This document shows, piece by piece, positions 33,860 through 43,902 of a DNA stretch of 64,000 nt. A program made the position numbers and the translations under genes. The stretch comes from Streptomyces endophytica. GTDB lineage: Bacteria > Actinomycetota > Actinomycetes > Streptomycetales > Streptomycetaceae. The notes beneath the pieces were generated by a model. It was not told the origin of the DNA and searched no databases. It worked only from the letters and a program-made list of their open reading frames with translations. Location: NCBI RefSeq assembly GCF_026153355.1, contig NZ_CP110636.1, forward strand, positions 3,534,001 through 3,598,000, given 5' to 3'. Every line of letters begins with the position of its first letter. The first letter of the stretch is position 1.

Positions 33860-34839
33860 GGCTCAACTCCGGGGAGTACGGGGGAGGTTGGTGCGGAGCT
33901 CCGGGCTCGGGGGATCGAGGGACGTAGGTACGGGGCCTCGGCGGCCCGGGGGACGGGAGGTGCGTCGTGACGCGGGAGTGCGAGCAGGACGGTCACCGCG
34001 ACGGCGGTGCCGCCCAGCCGCAGCGCCAGCCGTAGCGGATCGGCGGGCAGCGGCTCGCCGAAGGCGACGGTGCCGCAGACGACGGTGAAGACACAGGTGA
34101 CGGTGGTGCAGACCGGGACGATCACCGAGGCGCGGCAGCGCTGCAGCGCGGTCTGGGACAGCACCAGACCGGCCGCACCGGTGAAGAGCAGGAGGTAGGG
34201 GTACGGCGAACGGAACAGTTGCCCGGCGGCGGCCGGGACGTCATGCGTGGTGAGCAGGCCGGAGACGCCCTTGATGGCCAGTGAGCTGACGCCGTAGAGC
34301 AGGCCGACGGCCACCCCGTAGGGGACACCGGCGGTCGGCAGGCGGTGGCGGCGCCGGGCCCGCCGTTCTGCCGAGCGGTAGAGCAGCAGCCCGGCGGCCA
34401 GCGACGGGACGGCGATGACCAGCAGCGTCGCCGGCGGGGCGGTGCGGGCGACGGCCCGGGCGTCCTCGCCGCGGAGGGAGGCGACGACCAGGACGAGCGC
34501 GACGAGGATCGCCACGATGCTCTGCCGCTCCCGGCCACTGGTCCGTTCGCCGAGTACGACCGAGGAGAGGAGCAGCAACAGCACCAGGCCGGACACGAAG
34601 ATGCCCTGCGCGGCGGCGAGCGGCAGGGTGCGGTAGACGGCCAGCTGGGCGGCGAACCCGGCGGCCAGCGCGAGCGAACCGCCCAGCCACAGCGGACTGG
34701 ACAGGAGGTGACCGACGACCCGGGCGGGCTGCCGGGTGCTCAGCGCGGGCAGCGTCGCCAGCGCCCGCTTCTCCAGCACGAAGCCGGTGCTGTACAGGAC
34801 GTTGGCGAGCAGCGCGGACGCCACGCCCCACCACGGCAT
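33856..34839 (-). CDS. EamA/DMT-superfamily membrane transporter
   Basis: A 327-residue protein with nine or ten membrane helices in two repeats, starting MPWWGVASALLANVLYSTGFVLEKRAL; small-residue-rich helices and QGIFVSGLVLLLLLSSVVLGE are typical of DMT permeases. Some DMT members flip lipid-linked sugars. In this operon it may export or flip a glycan precursor (inference). AAGGGAG precedes the ATG. The stop overlaps the Trm112 start by 4 bases. Confidence 0.82.
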   Translation of the reverse strand: MPWWGVASALLANVLYSTGFVLEKRALATLPALSTRQPARVVGHLLSSPLWLGGSLALAAGFAAQLAVYRTLPLAAAQGIFVSGLVLLLLLSSVVLGERTSGRERQSIVAILVALVLVVASLRGEDARAVARTAPPATLLVIAVPSLAAGLLLYRSAERRARRRHRLPTAGVPYGVAVGLLYGVSSLAIKGVSGLLTTHDVPAAAGQLFRSPYPYLLLFTGAAGLVLSQTALQRCRASVIVPVCTTVTCVFTVVCGTVAFGEPLPADPLRLALRLGGTAVAVTVLLALPRHDAPPVPRAAEAPYLRPSIPRARSSAPTSPVLPGVEP

Positions 34840-34843
34840 CGAC

Positions 34844-35584
34844 CTACTCCCTTCTCCGGCGGGCATGGGCGAGCAGGATCGAGGCCAGTGACGGGAGGTG
34901 GCACGCGGCCCGGTCGAGGGGGCGCAGCGGGCGCGGTACGTCGTGGTACGGCGCACCGGCGATCCGTACGACCTCGAAGCCGGACGCGGCCAGGAAGCCG
35001 CGGAGCGCGCGGGCGGTGTAGAGGCGCAGATGGCCGACGACCTGGGTGCCGGGCCGGCCGTGGATCCGGCGCATGCTCACCTCGGAGAAGACGGGCTGGA
35101 CCCCGGCGAGCAGCAGCCCGCGGTTGTACCAGGCGGCGAGATTGGGGGTGGAGAGCAGCAGATGGCCGCCGGGGCGCAGCACCCGGTGCAGCTCGTCCAG
35201 TGCGGCATCGGGGTCGACGAGGTGCTCGACGACCTCGCTGAAGAGGGCGGCGTCGGCGGAGCCGGTCGCGAACGGCAGCCCGCCGTCGGTGAGTTCGCCG
35301 CGTACGACATACGGAAGACGGGCCTGGGCGCGGCGCAGCGCGTCCTGTGACCAGTCGACGCCGATGAGGCGGTGACCGGCCAGGACCTCCGCCGCGGTGG
35401 CGGCCGCGGTGCCGTCGCCGCAGCCGATGTCCAGCACCGTCGCGCCCGGCGCCCCGGCCCGTACGGGGCCCAGGGCGCGCGCCAGCAGCCGCGCCTGCCG
35501 CCGGCTGCGCCCGGCCCCGGACGCCACCGGCACGGCGGGATCTTCGTAGAAGTCCCGCAGGGTGGCTGCCCCGGCCGGGCTCAC
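34844..35584 (-). CDS. Class I SAM-dependent methyltransferase
   Basis: A 246-residue methyltransferase: TVLDIGCGDGTAAATAAEVLAG (motif I), GVDWSQDALRRAQARLP, FSEVVEHLVDPDAALDELHRVLRPGG (motifs II-III). It resembles UbiE/Methyltransf_11 enzymes. The GTG start overlaps the previous stop by 4 bases, and the ribosome-binding site of the EamA gene lies in its last codons. The sugar or lipid acceptor is unknown. Confidence 0.88.
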   Translation of the reverse strand: MSPAGAATLRDFYEDPAVPVASGAGRSRRQARLLARALGPVRAGAPGATVLDIGCGDGTAAATAAEVLAGHRLIGVDWSQDALRRAQARLPYVVRGELTDGGLPFATGSADAALFSEVVEHLVDPDAALDELHRVLRPGGHLLLSTPNLAAWYNRGLLLAGVQPVFSEVSMRRIHGRPGTQVVGHLRLYTARALRGFLAASGFEVVRIAGAPYHDVPRPLRPLDRAACHLPSLASILLAHARRRRE

Positions 35585-37421
35585 CGGGCGCCGCCCTCGG
35601 CCGGGGGCGCGGGTGGCGGCGCGACCGGTGGGGGCGCGACGGGTGGGGGCGCGACGGGTGGGGGCGCGACCGGTGGGGCTTGGGGTCGTGCGGCGGGTGG
35701 CGGAGGAGGTGGTGGTGGCGGGGTGGGTGGGCTTGGGGGAGGGGGAGGGGGAGGGGGCCCAGGGACCGCCGTGGCGCCCGGCCAGGCCGTCGCGGCGAGG
35801 GCGGTGCGGAAGAGGGTGGCGAGACGGGCGCCGGCGGCGTCGTCGAGCAGGGCGTGGGACCAGCGGAGGGCGAGCTGGATGCGGCCGCCGACCGAGACGG
35901 TGGTGACGGTGAGCCCGCGTGGCATCCGGGCCGGGGCGGAGAACCACACCGCGGTCGGCCGGCCGGCGGCGCCGAAGTCCAACGGGTAGGGAAGCCGCCC
36001 GATGTTGGAGAGCAGGGTGGTGGTCGTCCAGGGCGCGGCGGTGCGGCGCAGCGCACGGGTGACCGCGCCGCGGACGCCCACGGGCAGCACCGGTGCGGTC
36101 AGTACGGCCCCGGCGAGGCCGAGCGGTGGGCCGGGCGGCGCCGCCTTGAGGGCGCGGGTGCGTGCGGCCGTCCGCCGCAGCAGCCTGGCCACCGCGTCCG
36201 GGTCGGGTGGTCCGGCGGTGAGCAGTGCCGCCTCCCGGCTTTCCGCGGGGCCGAAGCGGACCGGGACCAGCCGGGTGCCGTTCCCGATGGGCATCTCGGC
36301 GCCGCGCGGCCGGTCGTCCATGGGCATGGTGATGACGACGGGTGCCGGGCGGGCGCCGTGCAGCCGGTTCCAGCGCGCCACCATCAGGCAGGTGGCGACG
36401 AGGAGTTGGTCGTTGACGGTGTACGGCGCCCGGCCGCCGGTGCGCGGCGGACGGGCCGGTACCGGCAGCTCGGTCAGCAGCATGCCGTTGCCCTTGTCGG
36501 GACCGGAGCCCCCGTCGGGACCGGAGCCCCGTCGGGACCGTTGCCCCCGTCGGGACCGTTGCCCCTGTCGGCACCGGAGCCCTCGCTATCGCCGCTTCCC
36601 TGGTGATCGGCGGCCACGCGGGCGGGCCGGGCGAAGCGGGCCCCGGCGCCGCGCGGCCGGCCGCCGTCCTGCTCGCCCGCCGGGACCGTGCCCTCTCCAT
36701 CTGCCGGTACCAAGCCCTCGCTGCCCGCCGGGACCGTGCCCTCCCTGTCAGCCGGGCCGCCGGCGGCACCCGTGCCCGCCCCCGTACCCGCACCTCCCTC
36801 TGTCCCTGCACCTGCCTCTGCACCCGTCCCCGCATAGAGCTCCGCCGTGGTGGCCAGTACGCGGAGGCAGGCCGGGCCGTCCAGCGCGGTGTGGTTGAGG
36901 GTGAGCAGCAGCACGGTGCCGCCGTCCGGCTCCGCGGGTCGCAGGATCTCCAGGCGTACGGGCGGTGAGCAGTCCAGGGGCGGGCAGTCGGTCAGGGCCC
37001 GTGCCCTCGCCCGTAGGAGGGCATCGGGGCCGGGCGGCGGGACGACCACCGGGTCCCGGTCGGGGCCCGGGGTGAGGTGCCAGGCGTAGGATCGGTGCCA
37101 CCAGTGTGTCGGCGCCTGCCGCATCAGGATGCGCGGATGCCGGGTGAGCGCCTGGTGGAAGGCCGTGCGCAGCCGGGCGGCGTCCACCCGTCCGGGCAGC
37201 TGCACCTCGATGTGCACGGTCTCCGGTTCGTCGTCCTCCAGGCAGTGCCGGGAGATCTCGTCGACGGCGGGGAACGGGACCTGATGGAGGGTGGGTTGGC
37301 GGCCACCGGGGTCACCGGAGCTACCGGGCCCGCCGGGACCAGCGGGGCCACCGGGGCCACCGGGCCCACCAGGATCCCCCTGCGGTGCCGGGGCCCCGGC
37401 CGTCGGATGCAGTGCGGTCAT
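35581..37421 (-). CDS. Condensation-domain-like acyltransferase, frameshifted in this sequence
   Basis: From ATG 37421 (GGAGGG upstream). The first part carries a collagen-like Gly-Pro stretch, then the condensation fold with LTLNHTALDGPACL: NHxxxDG instead of HHxxxDG, the second His and Asp being kept. After a long low-complexity insert (Gly/Ala/Thr/Glu) the frame breaks at 36527-36530, where one C is missing; the other frame gives MLLTELPVPARPP, YTVNDQLLVATCLMVARWN, PIGNGTRLVPV. The end has VAPPP repeats. Restored length ~613. Such domains transfer acyl groups (PapA-like) or form amide/ester bonds; the substrate is unknown. Confidence 0.78.
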
Positions 37422-40400
37422 CGGGCGGAGCCCTCCCCCTCGTCGGATGCCTGGTCGGCAGGTGCCCGGCCGGCAGATGCCTGGCCATCGGATGCTGGGC
37501 CGCCGGATGCCTGGTCGTACGCGCGGTCCGGTGACGACCGCGACGGCAACGACCGCGACGACGACAACGACCGCGACGGCAGCGACCGGTACGGCGACCA
37601 CCGGGACCCCTCCGGCCGGGCCGGTGGCACCGTCACCACCGCCGCCGCCAGCGCCAGCAGTGCCAGCGCCTGGGCGGCGCCGCTGAACGCGCCCCGGCCG
37701 GCGGCGACCGGCTCGCCCGCGCCCAGCGCCGCGATGACCCCGGCGCCCGCCATCGCCACCAGCGCGAGCGGCCCGAGCAGGGCGGGCCGGAAGCGGGCCG
37801 CCAGCGCGAGGAGCGGCACGATCACGGCGTACGGCCCGGCCGCCAGCGCCAGCACCCCGGTCAGCGCCACGACCCCGAGCACCCACGACGGTGCGGGTGG
37901 TGCGAGGGCAGGGGGCTGCGCGGCCTGTGGCGTACCGCGGCGCACCAGCGCGCCCACCGCCAGCAGCGCGACGGCCGCCGCGCCGCCGATCAGCCCCGCG
38001 TCGTAGAGGCCGGCGGGTGCGTAGGTGAGCTCGACCGTGCCGCCCGCGCCCGCCGGTACGAGGAAGCCCTGTTGCCAGCCGTCCACCCGTAGCGGGGTGA
38101 GCCGGTGGCCGTTGAAGGTGGCCTGCCAGCCGTCGTTGGCGTTCTCGTACATCTGCAGATAGACGGCCTGACCGGGTCCGATGCGGACGGTGCGCCGGTC
38201 CCCCGACCAGTCCTGAGCGGTGGCCCTGCGGTCCCGCGCGGCTACCCGGGTACCGGCTCCCCGCCCCTCCCCAGCGTCACGTCCGTCAGCGCCAGCGGCC
38301 CCTGGTCACCCGCTTCGACCCGGTGGCGGCCCGCGACCAGTTCCAGGCGCCCGTCGCGTGCCTCACCCGCGCACAACTGCACGGAGATGGGCCGCCGTTC
38401 GGTCAGATCGCGGACGTGTCCCGAGGCCCTGGTCGCGTGCAGCACACCGTCGACGGCGAGCATCGGGCCCTGGCCGCAGCCGAGCGTGAAGCGCGCGCCG
38501 GCCGGTGGCGGCGGGGTGCGGTACGCGTCCAGCGCCGGGAGGTAGACCTCGCTGAGGCCGACCGGGAGTTGCAGGGCCTGCCCGGCGACCGGGTTGTGGA
38601 GCGTCAGTTCCTTCACCTTGCTGATGGTGATGTCGAGGCGGTCGGTGGTGATCGGGTCGAAGCGGGCCTGGCCGTTCTCGTCGACGCCCGCGGTGGCCGC
38701 CCCGTCCGGGGAGTTGAGCAGGATCTGTTCCGGCCGGGTGGAGATCCCGCCGGCCGCGGCCAGCACGATCCGGTCGATCTTCTTCCGGCCCGGCCAGCGC
38801 AGATGCAGGGTCGGTCTGTCGCCGGCGATCCAGGCGGTGGTCAGGTCGCCGTCGACGAGGTTGCGGGGGCTGAGCGACCGGCCGAAGCCGAAGCTGGTGG
38901 AGTCGGCGGTGGCGATGATCCGGTCCTTCTGCTCCGGTGCGATGCGGTCCAGCAGCCGGTCGAGTTCGGGGCCGGGTACGGGCAGTGCGGTGCCGGAGAC
39001 CGCGTAGGGCGCGGGCGAGCCGGTGCGGAACTGGCGGTGCAGTCCCACCTCGGCGGAGACCGGCGACAGTCCGCCCGGGTCGCTGCCGCGGTGCAGCGAG
39101 ATGGTCTCGGCGGGGGCGTCGGAATCCTGCGCGTCGGTGGGGAGTTGCAGCAGCCGGGTCACCTGGACGCCGGGCACGCCGATCTCGGCGAAGCCGGCGC
39201 CGGAGAGCCCGGCGCGCGCTGTCTGTGCGCCGAGGATCGTCACCTTCAGCCACTTCGCCGGTCCTGCCGGGGCCTTGACCTGTTGTTTCGTCCCGTCGGG
39301 GCGGAGCGGGCCGTCCGTGCTGCCGCGGTCGGTCGCGATCCGTACGGAGGTGGGGGCGGCGCGCAGCCCGTCCCCACGGAGCGGGGTGAGGGACAGCGTG
39401 GCCGGGAGGGTGGTGGGCCGGATGAAGGTGATCTTGATCCATTGGCCGACCGGGTCGCCGGCGCTGCCCTCCGCCCAGGCGGTGTCGGGGTTGCCGTCGA
39501 AGGCGTTGACCGGGTCGTACTGCGGCAGATGGAACAGCCAGTTGCCGCTGGTGGAGGCGGTGACCGAGGCGGCGCCGCGGAGCTCGGCGGTGGTCTGGTG
39601 GCCGATGCCGGAGACCGGCAGGATCTGCCGGGGCGGCCGGCCGGGGTCCTGCACGCTGTCGGGGTGGTTGGTCTCCGAGGCCGTGTACGTGTAGGAGGTG
39701 TTGCTGTTGACGAGCCCGAAGCGGGTGTCGGCGCGGCGCAGCCCGTCGGCGGTCAGCTGGAGCGACGGGGTGCCGAGCCCGGGGTGGTTGTCGCCGGTCA
39801 GCACGGTGGGCCGGCGGCGCAGCGCGGGGTCGGCGGACAGCTGGAGGAGGGCCTCCGGGCCGCCGCTGAGCTGGGCGGTGTCCGCGACGGCCCGGGCGGT
39901 GACCGGTCCGGGCGCGGGGGTGTCCGCCGGCCGGTAGATCTCGACGGCGCGTTGGCGTGGGTAGAGGCCCTGGATCTGGAGCGGGGTCTCGGCGGGGATC
40001 CGGCCGCCGGTGGTGAGCGGGCCGAAGGCGGCCGCCTTGCGGTAGCCGGACGCCTCCAGGGTGCTTTTGACGGTCTGCGGCGGGACGTAGCCGATCTGGT
40101 CCGGGTCGAGGTCGTTGCGGACGACGACGTCGTACAGTCCGGCGCGGTGCAGGTAGTCGCGCAGGCCCGGGACCTCGGCGCCGGTCAGCAGGGCCTGTTC
40201 GACGGCGTCCAGGGCGCGCCGGGCGCCGGGGGTGCCGAAGGGCACGAAGTCCCGTTGCGTCCAGGGCGATCGGGCCAGGACGTCGAGGGGTTCGTCGATG
40301 GGGGAGCCCCAGGTGTAGATGCCGTGCGCGGTGGCGGGGACCACCAGGGCGCGGCTCTGCGGGGAGTGCGCTTTCAGCCACTGGGCGGTCTGCGTCCAGT

Positions 40401-41744
40401 AGGCGGGCAACTTCTTGAAGGCGCCCGGCTGGAGGATGGTGCCGGTGAGGAACGGCAGGGCGAGCGCGGGCAGGATGAGGAGCGCGGTCAGCAGGGGCAG
40501 CCGGTGGCGGGCGGGGACCCGGCGGGTGGCGTGCCGTCCGCCGGCCGCGAGGAGATGCGCCAGGCCCAGGGTGAGCGCGAGCGCCAGGCCGGGGGTGAAC
40601 TTGTAGATGTTGCGGAACGGGCGCAGCCAGCCGTTCAGCCAGTCCTGCCACGGCCCGTGCAGCGGCCCGCCGAGCGCGCCGCCGTACCCGGCCAGCGTGA
40701 TCAGCGCGACGGACAGCACGGTCAGCAGCAGCCAGCGCCGCTCGGGCAGCTCGCGGCGGGCCAGGCCGGCCAGGCCGAGCGCCGCGGCCAGCGCCGAGCC
40801 GAGCACCGCGTACGGCCGGGCGGTCAGCGTCCAGCCGGCCGGCAACCACGGTTCGCCGAAGTTCAGGTAGCCGACCCAGTTGCCGGCGCCGCGCAGCAGT
40901 TCGGTGGCGGACATGGTGCCGGTGGTGGTGTCGGCCTGCTCGATGAACGGCATGAAGTTCTCGCCGTGCAGGCCCAGCAGGAGCAGCGGCACCACCCACC
41001 AGGCGGTGGCCAGCACGACCCCGGGCAGCCACCAGGCGAGCAGCCGGGTCCGGCGCGGCCCGGTGCGGGAGAGCAGGTACAGCCCGGCGGGCAGCAGGCA
41101 GGCCAGCGTCGAGGCCGCGTTGACGCCGCCCATGAACGGGATCAGCAGCGCCGAACGGGCGGCCGCTATACGGGCGTTGACCTGGGTGTTCGTCAACGGC
41201 AGCAGCACCCACGGCAGCATCGCCCCGGGCAGCGCGGCGGCGGAGGTGGAGCCGATGACGAGGGTGAAGGTGGGCCAGAGCGCGTAGCAGGCGGCGGACA
41301 GCAGGCGGGAGGCCGGGGAGCCGCACCGCAGCCGTTCGGCCAGCCGGAGGGCGCCCCAGAACGCGGTCGTGACGATCAGGGACATCCACAGCCGCTCGGC
41401 CAGCCACACCGGTAGGTGGGCGAGGTGGGTCAGGCCGTAATACGGGAGGGCCGGGAAGGCGTAGCCGATGTACTGGTCGGCGAGGCCGCCGAGACCGGCC
41501 CGGTCGTGCCACAACTGCCCCAGGTCACCGAGGAACCGCCAGGGATCGGTGGTGACCCCCAGCTTCGTCTCGAACGTCATCCTGCCCGGCGCGGGTGCGA
41601 GGAAGCCGGCCAGGGTGAGCGCCCAGAAGGCGAGCAGCCAGCGCCGGGACCGCGGCCGCCCGGGCGACGGGGCCGGGACGGGCGCGGGCCGGCCGCCGGC
41701 GTCGGGCGACCCCGGGACGGGGAGGACCTGAGGGTCTGGGTCAT
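37418..41744 (-). CDS. AftD-like alpha-(1->3)-arabinofuranosyltransferase (DUF3367), two frameshifts in this sequence
   Basis: A very large membrane glycosyltransferase. From ATG 41744 (overlapping the methyltransferase stop) one base is missing at 41710-41713; then RSRRWLLAFWALTLAGFLAPAPGRMTFETKLG leads into a GT-C fold with about a dozen helices, then long extracytoplasmic domains. A second missing base at 38269-38272 joins the C-terminal helices (GLIGGAAAVALLAVGAL) and a Ser/Arg-rich tail. Restored length ~1,442 residues, close to mycobacterial AftD (~1,400), which adds arabinofuranose from decaprenyl-phospho-arabinose to cell-wall arabinan. Each half of the break is strong protein sequence, so I regard the gene as intact in life. 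Confidence 0.85.
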
Positions 41745-42478
41745 GGCAACCGCCGCAGGATGAGGAGGAGGTTCCAGGTGGCGACCTCCCGGATGCCCGG
41801 GAGGCGGGGGATGGCCTCGGCGAGGAACGGCGCGTAGCGGGAGCGTGCGGTGACGAGCGCGACGTCGTCCCGGGCCCGCACCTGGCGCAGGGTGCGGCCG
41901 ACGTGCACCGCGAACAGGTTGACGCCCAGGGTGTGTTTGGCCGGCCCGCCGGTGCGCCGCCGGTAGCGGCTGCGGGCCCGTTCGGCGCCCAGGTAGTGCC
42001 AGGGCGCGGTCTCGTGGCCGCCCCAGGGGGAGAACCAGTTGGTGAAGGCGACGTAGACGAGCCCGCCGGGGCGGGTGACCCGGATCAGTTCGCTGAGGAA
42101 GGTCTGCGGGTCGGCGACGTGTTCCAGGACGTTGGACGAGAAGCAGACGTCGGCGGCGCCGTCGGCGAGCGGCAGCAGATAGCCGTCGGCGATCACCGCG
42201 CCCTCGGGCCGCCGCCCGCGGGCGGTCAGTTCGACCGGATCGGGCTCGAAGAGGTAGCCGTGGGCGCCGCGCCGCCGGAACTCCTCGGTGAAGTGGCCGC
42301 AGCCGCCGCCGACGTCGGCGACCACCGCGCCCCGCAGCGGCAGATGGCGTTCGACCTGGTCGGCGGCGTCGCGGGCGAGCAACCGGTAGCAGCGCTCGGG
42401 ATCGTCCTGCTCCCGCAGGAAGGCCCGGAACAGGGCCCAGGACCGGCGCAGTGAGGGGTCGCGCACTTCGGGCCTCAC
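41741..42478 (-). CDS. Class I SAM-dependent methyltransferase
   Basis: A 245-residue protein with VVADVGGGCGHFTEEFRRRG (motif I), GYLFEPDPVELTARG, and FSSNVLEHVADPQTFLSELIRVTRPGG. The C-terminal half has WFSPWGGHETAPWHYLGAERA, a pattern I associate with methyltransferases next to cell-wall arabinosyl/mannosyl genes in actinobacteria. GTG 42478 and its stop at 41741 both overlap neighbours by 4 bases. Confidence 0.87.
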   Translation of the reverse strand: MRPEVRDPSLRRSWALFRAFLREQDDPERCYRLLARDAADQVERHLPLRGAVVADVGGGCGHFTEEFRRRGAHGYLFEPDPVELTARGRRPEGAVIADGYLLPLADGAADVCFSSNVLEHVADPQTFLSELIRVTRPGGLVYVAFTNWFSPWGGHETAPWHYLGAERARSRYRRRTGGPAKHTLGVNLFAVHVGRTLRQVRARDDVALVTARSRYAPFLAEAIPRLPGIREVATWNLLLILRRLP

Positions 42479-43683
42479 CGCCCGGGGGACGCGGTGCGGA
42501 ACGCCTCCGCCGCGACCGCACGGAAGCTGCGGACGGTATGACTCCACCGGAAGCGGGCGGCCCGCGCCTCCGCGGCGAGTCCCAGGGCGGTACGGCGCTG
42601 CGCGCTCAGCCCGAGGGCGCACCAGTGCGCGGCGAAGGTGCTCTCCCCGCGGGCGAGCAGACCGGTGACGCCGTCCTCGACGGAATCCCGCAGTCCGGGG
42701 ATGTCGAAGCCGAGCGCCGGGGTGCGCCGGGCGGCCGCCTCCATGACCACCAGGCCCCACCCCTCGACCAGCGACGGGTGCAGCAACAGCCAGGCGGAGC
42801 AGAGGAGTTCGTGTTTGCGGCGTTCGGAGATCCGGCCGGTGAAGGTGACGCCGGGGCCGGCCAGCGCGGTCAGCCGGGCGCGTTCCGGCCCGTCGCCGAC
42901 GATCACCAAACGGCCGCCGGTCACCGGCCGGACCCGTTCCCACAGCCGCAGCAGCAGATCGATCCGCTTGTATTCGACGAGCCGGCCCATGGCCAGGAAC
43001 AGCGGTTCGGGCGCCTTCGGGACCAGCGGCCCCGGTTCCTCCACGCCGTTGTGCACCAGCCGGACGCGTTCCGGGGCCACGCCCAGCTCGTGCAGCGCGG
43101 CCGCGGTCGAACCGGAGACCGCGACCATCAGATTGCGGCGGTGCGCCCCGGCCAGCGCCCAGTGCTCCAGTTGGCGGCCCAGCCGGGCGGCCGGCCCCGG
43201 GTAGCGCAGCCGCCACAGGTCCGTGTGGACGTGGTTGACCAGGCACAGCGTCGGCCCGCGGTGCCACAGCGGGGCGAGGTACGGCATGCCGTTGCAGACC
43301 TCGACCAGCAGGTCACAGCCGCCGACCCGGCGGTCCAGGTGGCGTGGTGCGCGCAGGAAGTGGCCGACGTCGCCGCCCGCGGACACCACCCGGTAGTCCC
43401 GGGCGGGGGTACCTCCCTGGTCGGGCGGGGCCGAGTCCTTGGGGGAGGCCGGCCCGCCGCACACCAGGGTGACCTGGTGACCGTGCGCGGCCAGGCCCTC
43501 GGCGATCCGGTCCACCAGCAGCTCGGAGCCGCCGGCAGCCGGATTGCCCAGGTCACGCCGGGCGAGGAAGACGATCCGGCGGGGGAGCGGGGGCGGGCCG
43601 CCGGCGGGGGGACCGGCGGCCGTGGGCGGGGCGAGCGGCGGAGCGGGGCGGGTGTGGGGAGCGGGCCGTACGTGTGAGGGCAT
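42475..43683 (-). CDS. Glycosyltransferase family 4
   Basis: The first gene of the overlapping set. 402 residues, GT-B fold: N-terminal IVFLARRDLGNPAAGGSELLVDRIAEGLAAHGHQVTLV and C-terminal FLAMGRLVEYKRIDLLLRLWE, IVGDGPERARL, LHPSLVEGWGLVVMEAAA with the EGWG nucleotide-sugar motif. ATG 43683 was chosen over TTG 43695; both have a weak ribosome-binding site. It probably starts a lipid- or polymer-linked glycan in the cytoplasm. The 219 bases upstream contain no gene and no clear promoter. Confidence 0.9.
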   Translation of the reverse strand: MPSHVRPAPHTRPAPPLAPPTAAGPPAGGPPPLPRRIVFLARRDLGNPAAGGSELLVDRIAEGLAAHGHQVTLVCGGPASPKDSAPPDQGGTPARDYRVVSAGGDVGHFLRAPRHLDRRVGGCDLLVEVCNGMPYLAPLWHRGPTLCLVNHVHTDLWRLRYPGPAARLGRQLEHWALAGAHRRNLMVAVSGSTAAALHELGVAPERVRLVHNGVEEPGPLVPKAPEPLFLAMGRLVEYKRIDLLLRLWERVRPVTGGRLVIVGDGPERARLTALAGPGVTFTGRISERRKHELLCSAWLLLHPSLVEGWGLVVMEAAARRTPALGFDIPGLRDSVEDGVTGLLARGESTFAAHWCALGLSAQRRTALGLAAEARAARFRWSHTVRSFRAVAAEAFRTASPGR

Positions 43684-43902
43684 GGGCGGATCCAACTCGT
43701 CTCAGGGTGCGGTACCGGGGGTGGGGGACGTACTGCGTGCTGAGTCGTGCGGGCCGTGCTGCGCCATGGGGTGGACAGTTTTGGGCCGGGCCCCGGGGCG
43801 CGGCTACTCACCGGGGTGACAAAATCCGCGCGGTCTTGAACTGACGGTTCATCACTTCACGCAAGCCGCGGGACGCCGCCGGCCGGCCGGATCCGCGGGG
43901 CG

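Noticed and set aside
38323..41415. Long plus-strand open frame opposite the AftD-like gene
   Set aside because: Same effect: low-complexity Gly/Gln/Arg sequence antisense to a strong membrane-glycosyltransferase frame.
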